Source of the DNA: JACMJL01 sp963791805
GTDB taxonomy: Bacteria; Bacillota; Clostridia; Clostridiales; Clostridiaceae
Direction of reading: 5' to 3'
Assembly: GCA_963791805.1 (NCBI GenBank)
Contig: CAWBTU010000004.1
Coordinates: forward strand, 992,001-1,056,000
Length of the DNA: 64,000 nt
In this document: in pieces, positions 47,248-57,700 of the stretch
How the letters are laid out: each line of letters opens with the position of its first letter
Numbering within the stretch: position 1 is the first letter of the stretch
Position numbers and translations under genes: made by a program
The notes under the pieces: generated by a model
Told to the model about the DNA's origin: nothing
Databases searched by the model: none
Seen by the model: the letters and a program-made list of their open reading frames with translations, nothing else

Positions 47248-47915
47248 GGCATTATATACCCTAGCCCTCTTCTTGTTTCTATTGTGTTTTCTATGCCTAT
47301 CTCTTCAAGTTTTTTTCTTAATCTATTAATATTAACAGTTAAGGTACTATCATCTACAAAATAATCTGATTTCCACAGATATTCCATAAGCGAATCCCGT
47401 TTTACTATATTCCCCTTATTGTTTATTAAGTAAGAGAGTATCTTAACCTCATTTTTCGTTAATTCCAAGCATTTATCCTTATAAATAACCGTTGCATTTA
47501 AAAGATTTAAATTAAAATCTCTATAGTTTAATATATTATTAGTTTTTGAACTTCCACCTGTTCTTTTTAAAATATTAGTTATCCTTGCTAATAATATTTC
47601 TATATTATAAGGCTTTGTTATAAAATCATCTGCTCCTAAATTCATACTCATTAATTCATCTAAATCACTATCTCTACTTGTAACTATTATAATTGGGACC
47701 TCTGAAGTTTTTCGTATTTCTCTACATATATAATAACCATCAAACACTGGAAGATTAATGTCTAACAATATAAGTTCTGCATTTTCATTTTCAATATACT
47801 GTATTATATTATTAAAATTTATAGGAGCTTTTACTTCGTATCCATATCTTTTTAAAAAATTTTGTAATTCTTCTCTTATAACTTCATCATCTTCAATAAT
47901 AATAATTTTATCCAT
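47244..47915 (-). CDS. OmpR-family response regulator (BceR-like)
   Basis: This 223-residue regulator has a receiver domain (acidic Asp9, Asp10; phosphoacceptor Asp52 in LLDINLP; Lys in TKPYN) and a winged-helix DNA-binding domain (about 125-223, LTKNEVKILSYL and VDDSTLTVNINRLRKKL). I use the ATG of MDKIIIIEDD, which follows GGAGGTAAG. It is the partner of the coupled kinase and should activate the adjacent ABC transporter operon. Confidence 0.94.
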   Translation of the reverse strand: MDKIIIIEDDEVIREELQNFLKRYGYEVKAPINFNNIIQYIENENAELILLDINLPVFDGYYICREIRKTSEVPIIIVTSRDSDLDELMSMNLGADDFITKPYNIEILLARITNILKRTGGSSKTNNILNYRDFNLNLLNATVIYKDKCLELTKNEVKILSYLINNKGNIVKRDSLMEYLWKSDYFVDDSTLTVNINRLRKKLEEIGIENTIETRRGLGYIMP

Positions 47916-48055
47916 ATGTACTCTTACCTCCATACTTATTTTATACTGTACCATAATATCATAGCATATCTTAAATATTAAAGTACATATTCAGCCCTAT
48001 CAACTGGTAATGGGGACTTTCACCCATTAGATTGTGCCCATTCTGGGAGCAACTT

Positions 48056-48089
48056 AAAGAGGCACTTACTTTTCAGTAAATACCTCTTT
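48056..48089 (-). terminator. Hairpin after the ABC permease gene
   Basis: On the minus strand AAAGAGGTATTTACT / AGTAAGTGCCTCTTT has a GAAA loop and all positions can pair. The T-tract after it is poor. It lies 27 bases after the permease stop and separates the transporter genes from the two-component genes. Confidence 0.65.
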
Positions 48090-48115
48090 CTTATTAGGGA
48101 GCTTCAAATTAAAAA

Positions 48116-50089
48116 CTATAAGTTACTCTTAACAATATTTTTATATCCTACATATGTTGTGTAGAAGTATCCTGCATAAATCACAATAAATATTAAAGCT
48201 GTTACTAATGCTGAAGAGTTAATATTTATTTTTTGTATGCTATTTATAAAATCACTAGTTACCTTAATTCCAACCACTGAATGAATAACTGCAAGAATAA
48301 TTGGAATACTAAAATATATCAATGTTTGAACAAAAATCGTTTTGTCTATCATTCTTTTGTTTGCACCAAGTCTCCTTAAAGCTTTATATCTGTCTATACT
48401 ATCGCTGGCTTCTGATAATTGTTGAAGAGCGAGTACTGCCATGCTAGTTATTAAAAATACAATACCTAAATATATTACGATAAATATTAATATAGCTGTA
48501 ACTCCCTTATTTTCTGAATAAACCCCGTCTTTTGACATACTTAATATATTATCAATATTTAAGTTTTCATACTCACCTTTAACATAGTCCTCGCGGAGTT
48601 TTTCATATTTTTTATTATATTCTTCTCTATTTTTATCTAAATAATTTACATCAAGTACTGATGCATTAATTTTGTAACCTGATAAAAACTCATCATTTAT
48701 AACTATTGTGAAACTATTACATACCAAATAAGAATTTCGAAAATTTTCTTCTATAGCTTTAGGGTTTTGTATTAGGTATTCTTTACCTTTAATATTAATT
48801 TTATTGTTATTTTCAATTTTTTTATTTATTGGGTTCTTAAACTTACTAACATTTGATGAAATTAATACTTCATCCTTATTTAAATTTACTTCTTTTTCAT
48901 TCTTTAATTTTAAAATTTTATTATAATCAGATAGTTTAACAAAAACTACATCTTCTTTTTTAAAATCCTTATCTCCTGTTTTTAAAAAGTCACTAACTTT
49001 CATACCTGTAACATATTCATTATGAGCTACAGATTTTTCATTTTCACTTGTTTTAAAATTAATTTTATTTAGAACATCTTCTATATTGTAACCTTGATCC
49101 TTATTTTGTACTACTATGCTGGCATCAAAGGGCGTTGACTTTTTAAGTCCTGCATCTGTAAGTGTTTTAAAGCTTATTCCTGTAGATAAACTTACTATTG
49201 TGAAGAATAACATTAAGCAAATTAAAGACATTGATATGAAGTTTGTATTAACTTTACTATTTATCTGTTTTACAACAAATATATTTAACCCTTTAAAATA
49301 AACCTTTTTATTTTTCTTTACCACATATAATATAAATCCAGATAAGCTGAAGAAAAATAACACTGTACCTAATATTCCCAAAGCTATTGATATTAAGAAC
49401 ATAGGATCTAGTACATCTAAACCTACTTTTAGTATTGATTTATATGCAAATCCAAGTGATACTGCGCATAAAATAAATGCTATTAAATATATAATAGGAT
49501 TTTTGAATTTAACATCTTGAGTTTTTCTACCCGCTGTTAACAAATCGATTATCTTGTATTTAGAAATAATGGATACATTAAATATCATAACAAGTAAAAA
49601 CATTATTCCAAAGTATAATACAGTTTTACCTATTGCACCTGTTGAAACTGCAAACTTATATTTATTAACCGGCAAATCGAATAACTTTAATGCAAAGGTA
49701 GATAATCCTTGTGATACTCCAATTCCTAGTATAAGTCCACTAATTAAAGATATAACTCCAACTAGAAAAGTCTCCATTACTAATATTCTAGATACTTTTC
49801 TTTTTCCCATACCTAAAATCACATATATTCCTAATTCTTTTTTACGTTTTTTTATCAAGAAATTATTTGCATATAATATTAAACTACCTAATACTATGGA
49901 TATAAATACTGACACATAAGACATAACTTTCATTAATTTAGATACATATTTCATTTCTATAAGTGCCTTTTGTGACCCCATTGAGTTGAAGCTATAAAAT
50001 ATACAAACTGCTAAAGTTAATGTTAAGAAATATATAGCATAGTCCTTGAAACTCTTCTTTACATTACCTACAGCTATTTTAGAATACAT
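48116..50089 (-). CDS. Bce-type ABC transporter permease
   Basis: This 657-residue FtsX-family membrane protein has the BceB layout: one N-terminal helix, three helices (to about 170), a pair of helices and more, then a large extracellular domain (about 310-530) between helices and three C-terminal helices. MGKRKVSRILVMETFLVG and ALRRLGANKRMI are the cytoplasmic coupling segments. BceB permeases remove or shield lipid-II-cycle intermediates from peptide antibiotics and signal to the kinase. I start at ATG (MYSKIAVGNV) after GGAGGTGATAATA. It overlaps the ATPase stop by 11 bases. Confidence 0.92.
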   Translation of the reverse strand: MYSKIAVGNVKKSFKDYAIYFLTLTLAVCIFYSFNSMGSQKALIEMKYVSKLMKVMSYVSVFISIVLGSLILYANNFLIKKRKKELGIYVILGMGKRKVSRILVMETFLVGVISLISGLILGIGVSQGLSTFALKLFDLPVNKYKFAVSTGAIGKTVLYFGIMFLLVMIFNVSIISKYKIIDLLTAGRKTQDVKFKNPIIYLIAFILCAVSLGFAYKSILKVGLDVLDPMFLISIALGILGTVLFFFSLSGFILYVVKKNKKVYFKGLNIFVVKQINSKVNTNFISMSLICLMLFFTIVSLSTGISFKTLTDAGLKKSTPFDASIVVQNKDQGYNIEDVLNKINFKTSENEKSVAHNEYVTGMKVSDFLKTGDKDFKKEDVVFVKLSDYNKILKLKNEKEVNLNKDEVLISSNVSKFKNPINKKIENNNKINIKGKEYLIQNPKAIEENFRNSYLVCNSFTIVINDEFLSGYKINASVLDVNYLDKNREEYNKKYEKLREDYVKGEYENLNIDNILSMSKDGVYSENKGVTAILIFIVIYLGIVFLITSMAVLALQQLSEASDSIDRYKALRRLGANKRMIDKTIFVQTLIYFSIPIILAVIHSVVGIKVTSDFINSIQKININSSALVTALIFIVIYAGYFYTTYVGYKNIVKSNL

Positions 50090-50843
50090 TATTATCACCT
50101 CCAAGTAGAGTTATAACTTCTATAATTTTATTAAAGAATTCTTTTCTAGTATCCTTACCTCTTACTACCTCACTAAAGATTTTTCCATCTTTAATAAAAA
50201 GGATTCTATGAGCATAGCTTGCTGTAAACGCATCATGGGTAACCATAAGTATTGTGGTCTTTAAATCTTTGTTTAGACTTTCAAATCTTTCAAGTAATAA
50301 TCTAGCTGCTTTAGAATCTAGCGCCCCTGTTGGTTCGTCAGCAAGTACTAAGGATGGATCTGTCACTATTGCTCTTGCAGAAGCAACTCTTTGCTTTTGT
50401 CCACCTGACATTTGATAAGGACTTTTATTTAGTACTTGTTCAATGTCTAAATATTTTGCTACTGCTTTTATTTTGCCATCTATTTCTGAACTTTTCTCAC
50501 CTTTTATTGTTAATGCTAAAGCTATATTTTCATAAGCTGTAAGGGTATCTAGTAGATTAAAATCCTGAAATATAAAACCTAACTCATTTTGTCTAAACTT
50601 ATCTAATGCTTTTGATTTTAATCTAGTTATATCACTATTATTTATTATTATTTTCCCTGTAGTGACATTATCAATAGTTGATATACAATTAAGCAATGTT
50701 GTTTTACCACTTCCTGAAGGTCCCATTATCCCAACAAACTCACCCTCATCTACCTTAAAACTAATACTATCTATAGCCTTTGTTACATTATCTTTATTTC
50801 CATAATACTTTTCAATTTTTTCTACACTTAATATGTTTTTCAT
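50079..50843 (-). CDS. Bce-type ABC transporter ATPase
   Basis: This 254-residue ATPase of the MacB/LolD/BceA group has Walker A GPSGSGKTTLL (about 41-51), Q-loop FQDFNLL, signature MSGGQKQRVA, Walker B LVLADEPTGALD and H-loop MVTHD. It is the first gene of the transporter unit and is followed with overlap by the permease. ATG follows AAGGAGAG. With the permease and the intramembrane kinase it forms a resistance module against cell-wall-active peptides. Confidence 0.95.
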   Translation of the reverse strand: MKNILSVEKIEKYYGNKDNVTKAIDSISFKVDEGEFVGIMGPSGSGKTTLLNCISTIDNVTTGKIIINNSDITRLKSKALDKFRQNELGFIFQDFNLLDTLTAYENIALALTIKGEKSSEIDGKIKAVAKYLDIEQVLNKSPYQMSGGQKQRVASARAIVTDPSLVLADEPTGALDSKAARLLLERFESLNKDLKTTILMVTHDAFTASYAHRILFIKDGKIFSEVVRGKDTRKEFFNKIIEVITLLGGDNNVF

Positions 50844-51176
50844 TTGTAACTCTCCTTTTTTTCTTTATTTTAAATTTAATTGTTTTAACTTCCTCTGATG
50901 TACTTATTATATACAATTTTATTTGTAGCAACCATTGAATTAGATTTCATTAACATTACATTTTTGTTATGTTTGATTATTTCAGTGATAAAAAATCTCA
51001 AAAAAATTTCCTCTTCTTCAATCAACGTCCAATATGTGTCTTAACCGTTGTCCGTTATTATGCCATGTCTAGCACAAACATTTTCAAAATTAAATTGGCA
51101 ATTTGAGAAATTTTATTCTAGAAATTTATCCCCTAATTCTACTTTCATTATTCTAAGTTCATCATTTCCTCCAATC

Positions 51177-51208
51177 AATAAAGGCCCCGAAGCAAGTGCT
51201 TCAGAGCC
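51177..51208 (-). terminator. Terminator of the rlmD transcript, distal of two
   Basis: On the minus strand GGCTCTGAAGCA and TGCTTCGGGGCC pair fully with G-U pairs, followed by TTTATTG. It lies behind a similar hairpin. Confidence 0.75.
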
Positions 51209-51229
51209 TAGTGTTTTAAGGTATGAGAA

Positions 51230-51255
51230 AGCCCCTCAGATTTCTCCAAGAGGCT
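51230..51255 (-). terminator. Terminator of the rlmD transcript, proximal of two
   Basis: On the minus strand AGCCTCTTGGA and TCTGAGGGGCT pair with a GAAA loop, followed by TTCTCAT. It precedes the second terminator by about 20 bases. Confidence 0.65.
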
Positions 51256-51348
51256 ATATTGCTATTTATTTTTCTCTACATTTTATACTATATCACATAT
51301 AAAACGAACATATCGAACAGGTTTTAATTTTTTTATATATTTATGCTG

Positions 51349-51621
51349 TTACATAGAACTTTGTTCAAACATTTGTTTACTATACACTCCTATATCAGAT
51401 GGGTTCAGCATATTGTTCTTATCTTTAACTGCCTTAAAATACTCACCTATCAATTTCTTTTCAATTTGTCTATCTGTAGAAACTATTACAGGTAAATCTC
51501 CACGAGTAGCGAGCCATGGTGTTTCTGCATGAGTAAACGCTTCTAAAATTTTCCCACTATAACAGCTAAAATTTTTTATTACACTATCAATTATGGCTTT
51601 TTCAGAAACATTTAAACTCAA
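51349..51621 (-). pseudogene. C-terminal fragment of a SocA/Panacea-like protein
   Basis: This 90-codon open stretch encodes only the end of a domain seen in SocA-like antitoxin and phage-associated proteins, with THAETPWLATRGDLP, ISTD-like VSTDRQIEKKLIGEYFK and NPSDIGVYSKQMFEQS. The first codon is TTG without a ribosome binding site. In-frame sequence continues upstream only to the rlmD stop, so the N-terminal half is missing. It is therefore most likely a truncated remnant rather than a working gene. Family assignment is from motif memory and moderately sure. Confidence 0.6.
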
Positions 51622-51657
51622 ATCATATTGAGAAATTGTATATCTATTGATATCAAC

Positions 51658-53031
51658 CTATCTCTTCTCTATCTTCACAACCGTCTCAACGTGTGCCGTT
51701 TCGGGGAACATATCAACCGGTTGAACTTCCACAGCTTCATATCCATACTCCTTAAGTATTCCTAAATCCCTAGCCAAAGTGCTGGGATTACAGGATACAT
51801 ATACAATTGTTCTCGGTTGAATCTTTGAAATTTCTTCTAATAATATCTTTTCACAACCTTTTCTAGGTGGATCTACTATAACTACATCGGCTTTTATTCC
51901 TTTAGCTATAAGCTCCGGTATCACTTCCTCTGATTTTCCTACTATGAATTCAACATTTTCTATTGAATTATCTTTTGCATTTTCCCAAGCATTTTCAATG
52001 GCTTGAGGTACAATTTCTACACCATAAACCTTTTTAGCTTTTTGTGCTACAAATATAGCTATAGTTCCAGTACCACAATATGCATCAAAAACTGTCTCCT
52101 GGCCTGTAAGTGAAGCATATTCTAATACTTTATTATATAAAACCTCTGTTTGTTTTGGGTTTATCTGAAAAAATGAGAGCGGAGATATTTTAAACTTGTA
52201 GGCCCCAATATAATCACAGATTACGTCGCTTCCCCATAGTGTAATACACCTTTCACCCAAAACTACATTTGTGTTTTTGGTATTTATATTTTGAATAATA
52301 CTTTTTACGCCTATTAAATTAGCTAATATTAATTCAATTAACTCTTTTCTATAAAGAAATTCTTCCTCATTTGTGACAATAACTATCATCACTTCACCAG
52401 TGTTAAAACCTTTTCTAACCATCAAGTGCCTTAGAAAGCCTCTTCTATTTTCTTCATTATAAATACTAATTTTAAAATCTCGTATCCATTCTTTTAAAAG
52501 CTTGGCTGCTTGATCTGCAATTTCATCTTGAATTAAGCATGTCTCCATATCAATTATTTCATGACTTCTTGGAGCATAAAAACCAATTATAGGTTCCCCC
52601 AGCTTCTCACCAATTGGAAGCTGTACTTTATTTCTATATCTAAGCTGAGATCCTTCCATTCCTAGCGTTTCATTTACAAGTACATTTTTTAGCTTACCGA
52701 TTCTTGTTAAACAGTCTTCAACTCTTGTCCTCTTAAATTCAAGCTGTCCTCCATATGATAGATGCTGAAACTGGCAACCTCCGCATTTCTTGTATACTGA
52801 GCATTCAGGCTGTACTCTTTCTTCAGCTTCCGCTAATATCTCTATTAGTTTTCCAAAGGCAAAATCTTTATTTACTTTTACTATCTTAATCCTTACCTGT
52901 TCACCTAAAAGAGCTCCTTCAACGAAAATGGTGAAATTTTCTATTCTCCCTACGCCTTCACCTTCAAAACCTAGTCCAGTAATATCTATAATATATTCTT
53001 CATTTTTTTCTATTGGAATAGTGGATTTCAT
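51658..53031 (-). CDS. 23S rRNA (uracil-C5)-methyltransferase, RlmD/RlmCD type
   Basis: This 457-residue SAM-dependent enzyme of the TrmA/RumA family methylates a uracil in 23S rRNA. It begins with a TRAM RNA-binding domain (about 8-67). Iron-sulfur cysteines follow (Cys77, Cys83, Cys86 in CSVYKKCGGCQFQH, with a later Cys in METCLIQ). The catalytic part (about 280-457) has FDAYCGTGTIAIF (SAM binding), DPPRKGC and the nucleophile region YVSCNPSTLARDL. ATG follows TTGAGGTGATTTAG. Gram-positive genomes often carry two or three paralogs, so the exact target uracil (1939 or 747) is open. Confidence 0.92.
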   Translation of the reverse strand: MKSTIPIEKNEEYIIDITGLGFEGEGVGRIENFTIFVEGALLGEQVRIKIVKVNKDFAFGKLIEILAEAEERVQPECSVYKKCGGCQFQHLSYGGQLEFKRTRVEDCLTRIGKLKNVLVNETLGMEGSQLRYRNKVQLPIGEKLGEPIIGFYAPRSHEIIDMETCLIQDEIADQAAKLLKEWIRDFKISIYNEENRRGFLRHLMVRKGFNTGEVMIVIVTNEEEFLYRKELIELILANLIGVKSIIQNINTKNTNVVLGERCITLWGSDVICDYIGAYKFKISPLSFFQINPKQTEVLYNKVLEYASLTGQETVFDAYCGTGTIAIFVAQKAKKVYGVEIVPQAIENAWENAKDNSIENVEFIVGKSEEVIPELIAKGIKADVVIVDPPRKGCEKILLEEISKIQPRTIVYVSCNPSTLARDLGILKEYGYEAVEVQPVDMFPETAHVETVVKIEKR

Positions 53032-53098
53032 CTAAATCACCTCAAAGTTTATTTAACACTTTCTAATTCTACAATTAATAACTTACTTTTACAAGAAA

Positions 53099-53130
53099 AA
53101 AACAGGTTAATAAATCACTTAACCTGTTTT
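53099..53130. terminator. Terminator after the DUF1540 gene
   Basis: AAAACAGGTTAA and TTAACCTGTTTT form a perfect stem with an 8-base loop, followed on the minus strand by a T-rich tract. It lies 11 bases after the DUF1540 stop. Confidence 0.82.
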
Positions 53131-53141
53131 CTGTCCATTTT

Positions 53142-53501
53142 TTATTCTACAAAAGTTTCACATTGAGTTTCTCCACTACCAGAAGCACCTGGACCATAAA
53201 TTTGTACATCACTTGCTCCACAAATCTCATCAACATTATAGTTACAATTTGTTGCTTCGCATTTGATTTTAGGGCTCATTTGTATTGAATGCTTATTGAC
53301 AAGTTGTCTTATCTCTCCAGGAATATTCATATTAGTTACATTAATAACTGCATTAACAAAACCTTTTTTTGCAAAGGTATCACACTTAGTTGTATTACTA
53401 GTATGTGCTTGGCTGCCTCCAATAAATATACTGTTAGCAGAGCAAAGACCACTTAAATTATGAACACATTCTTGTGCACTGCAATTTAGTTTTCCACTCA
53501 T
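53142..53501 (-). CDS. DUF1540 protein with two cysteine-rich repeats
   Basis: This 119-residue protein is made of two DUF1540 units. The first has LNCSAQECVHNLSGLCSAN and TTKCDTF, and the second has IKCEATNCNYNVDEICGAS and ETQCETF. The four Cys per unit suggest metal binding. DUF1540 proteins are common in spore-forming clostridia and their function is not established. It has AAGGAGGG before ATG and its own terminator, so it is a single-gene unit. Confidence 0.9.
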   Translation of the reverse strand: MSGKLNCSAQECVHNLSGLCSANSIFIGGSQAHTSNTTKCDTFAKKGFVNAVINVTNMNIPGEIRQLVNKHSIQMSPKIKCEATNCNYNVDEICGASDVQIYGPGASGSGETQCETFVE

Positions 53502-53587
53502 AATAATCCCTCCTTATAGTATCTATATATTTTGATACATTAAAGAAAAATTATGCAAAAAAGTTGCTTAACCGGTATAAACCTTGT

Positions 53588-54562
53588 TTAATTAGATTTA
53601 GCTCCAAATATAAAGCTATGAAGCTTTTCAATAGTTGCTGGCTTGTCCCAAATTAATACTGACATATCATTAACCATTGCGTCCTTATACATACCATCGT
53701 AAGGTACTCTTGATTGCTCAATATTAAACATTCTATGGGTTAGAATATATGTAGAGTAAGCTATAATTTCTTTTGAATTTATGCTTGTTTCAACACATGG
53801 AATTATAGCATTGACTGCTCCAGGTATTTCTATAATACTTTTAGTTTTAAGTTTTCCAAATAAAGCTGAAAGAACAAGCCTCTGCCTCTCTGTTCTTTGA
53901 AAATCTGAATTACCCACATACCGTATCCTACAATATCCAACTGCTTGAATTCCAGTTAATGTTTGTAACCCTGGCCTTTTTATATGTAAAGGTTCTTTAT
54001 TCTCGATTCCAGCAACCTCATTAATATATCCATTAGCAATGGGTATTTCTTCTGCAGTTATATCAATAGAAACACCACCTACGTAGTCAATTATTCTTTC
54101 TAATCCAAAAAAATCAACTTTAACATAATCCATAATATTCATATTATAGTTTTGGTTTACTGTTTTAATAGATAATGATGGTCCACCGTATGCGTTAGCA
54201 TGGGTTATTTTTTCTTCTCCATGCCCCTCTATACTAACTAAAGAGTCTCTCATTATAGATGTAAGCTTAAGTTCATTATTTTTTTTATCCATAGTTAGAA
54301 TCATCATAGCATCTGACCTGCCCTCATCGCCTTTTGTGTCCCTAGAATCAGTACCCAATAATAAAATATTTGTAATACTATTCTCTTGTTTATCAAATTT
54401 AATATTATCTACACCCATTTCTTTTGGATCCTTTGAGATTCCAACAACTTTTATTTTTGACACTTTGTTATTAACGTACATCATGCCAAATACATATGTG
54501 CTCGCTATTATAATTACCAATGCTAAAAATACACTCAGTAGCAACTTCATTGCTTTTTTCAT
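53588..54562 (-). CDS. LCP-family cell-wall glycopolymer transferase (LytR-CpsA-Psr)
   Basis: This 324-residue membrane-anchored enzyme has one N-terminal helix (about 7-27) and an extracytoplasmic LCP domain (about 60-230). LLLGTDSRD and GRSDAMMILTMD contain Arg and Asp residues that bind pyrophosphate lipid, and IMRDSLVSI is a further conserved segment. LCP enzymes attach wall teichoic acids or capsule to peptidoglycan. The gene lies downstream of dnaE but behind its terminator. It fits functionally with the polysaccharide genes at 60-64 kb. ATG follows a GGGG-containing site. Confidence 0.92.
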   Translation of the reverse strand: MKKAMKLLLSVFLALVIIIASTYVFGMMYVNNKVSKIKVVGISKDPKEMGVDNIKFDKQENSITNILLLGTDSRDTKGDEGRSDAMMILTMDKKNNELKLTSIMRDSLVSIEGHGEEKITHANAYGGPSLSIKTVNQNYNMNIMDYVKVDFFGLERIIDYVGGVSIDITAEEIPIANGYINEVAGIENKEPLHIKRPGLQTLTGIQAVGYCRIRYVGNSDFQRTERQRLVLSALFGKLKTKSIIEIPGAVNAIIPCVETSINSKEIIAYSTYILTHRMFNIEQSRVPYDGMYKDAMVNDMSVLIWDKPATIEKLHSFIFGAKSN

Positions 54563-54642
54563 TTATTTCGCCCCCAAATATCAATTACATGCAAATACAT
54601 TATTGTTATATTTTTACATTATAGTTGATATTATACCACAAA

Positions 54643-54691
54643 CTCAAAAAAGAGAAAACACTAAATGGCTATTGCCACTCTAGTGTTTTCT
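54643..54691 (-). terminator. Terminator after dnaE
   Basis: On the minus strand AGAAAACACTAGAGTGGC and GCCATTTAGTGTTTTCT form a long stem with an AATA loop, followed by CTCTTTTTT. It ends the dnaE transcript before the LCP gene. Confidence 0.88.
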
Positions 54692-54774
54692 ATATTTTCA
54701 ATGCGTTCTTGTTTTTAGGATCAGCTGCCACTATTATCCTATTATTACACTTTATCCATAATTACGGTAATTAT

Positions 54775-57700
54775 TCATTGATCCTCAAGGATTTTTATGT
54801 TTTCTTCTCCAAACCTATTTCTAAGCTTCTCCATTAACGAAGCTTCTGGGTTTATCCAGTATTCTTTATCTAGCATATATTTTCTTCTTTCTTTTTTTGT
54901 ACACAAGTATATAGGTGTACTTCCCTTATCATATTTGGCATCTAACTTTATTGCGTTTTTAGCTGCACCAATATTTTTCTCCTCGTCAATCTGAATATAT
55001 ACACTTTCACTTCTAGCTTTAGTTAGTGGTTTCACGCTTTCGCAAATTATTTTAGGTAACTCGTCTTCACGTAGGCTTACTCTTCCGGTAACTAAAAGTA
55101 ATTCATCTACATTAATCAAGGAAGTGCACTTTTCAAAAGTTTTTGGAAAGATTACTACTTCAATTGTTCCATAAAGATCTTCTATTTTGATAAAGGCCAT
55201 CATAGCGTTATTTCTAGTTATTTTTTTACTAACAAAAGTAACTATTCCACCAATAATAACTTTATCCCCATCTTTTATTTTAAATACATCCTCTACTAAA
55301 TCAACCTCAAGAACTTCATTTCCAATAATTTCTGATACTTTAATACTAGTTTTTAAGTTAAGTGTTTCTTGGTATTCATCTAAAGGGTGTCCTGAAAGAT
55401 ATATTCCTGTCATTTCCTTTTCCATTGCTAGCAAATACCTTTTATCAAATTCATTAATGTCAGGATATTTTATTTCTACTTCTCCAACCTCTTCTTTAGA
55501 AAAATCAGCAAATAAATTCATTTGTCCTTCTATATTTTTCTTTCTAAGGTTATTAGATCCATCTAGCACTTTTTCAAATACAGCTAATAGCTTTGAACGG
55601 TATATACCCATACAATCAAAAGCTCCTGCTTTAATCATACTTTCTACAGCTCGCTTATTTACCGAACCAGTATCTACTCTGTTTGCAAAATCTATAAAAG
55701 TAGTAAAATCACCTTTAATTTCTCTTTTTTTAATAATACTATCAATAACATTAACTCCAACATTTTTAATCGCAGCTAAGCCAAAAATAATTTTATCTCC
55801 TTTAACTGTAAATTTAGCAAAGCTTTCATTTAAATTAGGCTTTAGTACTTGAATACCACACTCTTCAGCAAACCTAATATAAAAGGACACCTTATCATTG
55901 TCTCCCATTACACTGTTAAGCATAGCTGCTATAAATTCAGTAGGATAATATTTCATTAGATATCCTGTTTGAAAACCAACTACAGCATAAGCCGCTGCAT
56001 GAGATTTATTAAAGGCATAGGAAGCAAAGTCCATCATGGAGTCAAAGATTTTGTTAGCAGCTTCTACAGTTATTCCATTTCTAACACAGCCAGGAACTTC
56101 GAAAGTTCCATCCTCATTTTCTATTCCGTAAACAAAATTATGTCTTTCTTCTTCCATAACCTTATGCTTTTTCTTAGACATAGCACGTCTTACAAGGTCG
56201 CTTCTTCCCATGGAATAACCAGCTAAATCTCGTACTATTTGCATTACTTGTTCTTGATAAACCATACATCCATAGGTCACATCTAAGACTGGTATTAATT
56301 GCTCGGTTTCATACTTTATTGCTTCTATATTTTTTTTATTTTCTATATATCTTGGGATTTCAGCCATTGGCCCCGGTCTGTAAAGACTTATTCCTGCAAT
56401 GATATCCTCAAGATTATCTGGTTTTAGTTCCTTCATAAAACTAGTCATTCCAGCAGATTCAAGCTGAAATACACCAACAGTTTTACCCTCACCAATCATC
56501 TTGTAGACTTCTTTATCATCAAAGTCCACTTTATCTAAATCTACTTCTACTCCTCTGTTTTCCCTTATCATAGTCACTGCATCTCTCATAACCGTAAGGG
56601 TTCTAAGTCCTAAGAAGTCCATTTTTAAAAGCCCTAATTCTTCTAAAGTACCCATAGTAAATTGAGTAACAATATTACCTTCATTCTGTTGAAGGGGAAC
56701 AAAATTAACTAAAGGTTCAGATGCTATAACAACTCCTGCTGCATGGGTAGAAGTATGTCTTGGTATACCCTCTAAAGCCTTTGCTATTTCAATTAATTCT
56801 TTAACCCTTTCTTCCTCATCATAAGCTTTTTTTAATTCTGTATTCATTTCCAGAGCCTTATCAATGCTGATCCCTATCATTGTAGGAATCATCTTAGCAA
56901 TCCTGTCTACTTCTGCATAAGAATAGCTCATAGCTCTTCCAACGTCTCTTATGCAAGCTCTTGGAGCCATAGTACCAAAGGTTACAATCTGTGACACATT
57001 GTCTATACCATATTTTTCTACAACATAATCTATAACCTCTTGACGCCTTTCATAGCAAAAGTCACTATCAATATCAGGCATAGATACTCTATCAGGATTT
57101 AAGAATCTTTCAAAAATCAAATTGTATTTTATAGGATCTATTTTAGTTATTCCTAAAGTATACGCAACTAAAGAACCAGCCGCAGAACCCCTACCTGGTC
57201 CAGTCATTATTCCATTATCCACAGCGAACTTAATAAAGTCCCAAACTATAAGAAAATAGTCCACATATCCCATCTGTTTGATTACATTTAGTTCGTACTC
57301 TAGCCGTTCAATTAATGTAGGTGAAATATCTGAGTATAGTTCCTTCAAGCCTGCATAACATAACTCTTTACAATACTCAAAATGATCCTGACCTTCCTCT
57401 AACGGAAAGTTAGGCAATTTTGATTTATGAAATTCATAATCAAAATTACACATTTCGGCTATTTTAACTGTATTATTAAGGGCCTCGGAAACATACGAAA
57501 ACTGATTGTACATCTCATTTATAGACTTGAGATAAAACTCTCCAGAAGGATATCTCATTCTATTTTCATCTTCCACGGTTTTTCCTGTTTGAATGCACAG
57601 AAGAATATCATGAGCTCTTGAATCTTCTTTATTAATATAATGCACATCATTAGTTGCCACTAGGGGAATATCAAATTCCTTTGAAAGTTCAACTAATTCA

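Larger units (their letters stand above)
50844..51348. other. Intergenic region upstream of the ABC operon
   Basis: This roughly 500-base AT-rich region holds the promoter side of the ABC transporter genes (50844-51000) and two tandem minus-strand terminators (51177-51255). No gene is seen in the remainder (51000-51175). Confidence 0.5.

Noticed and set aside
48001..48055. Short GC-richer segment before the permease terminator, suspected mobile-element remnant
   Set aside because: There are no terminal repeats, target duplication or coding similarity that I can support.
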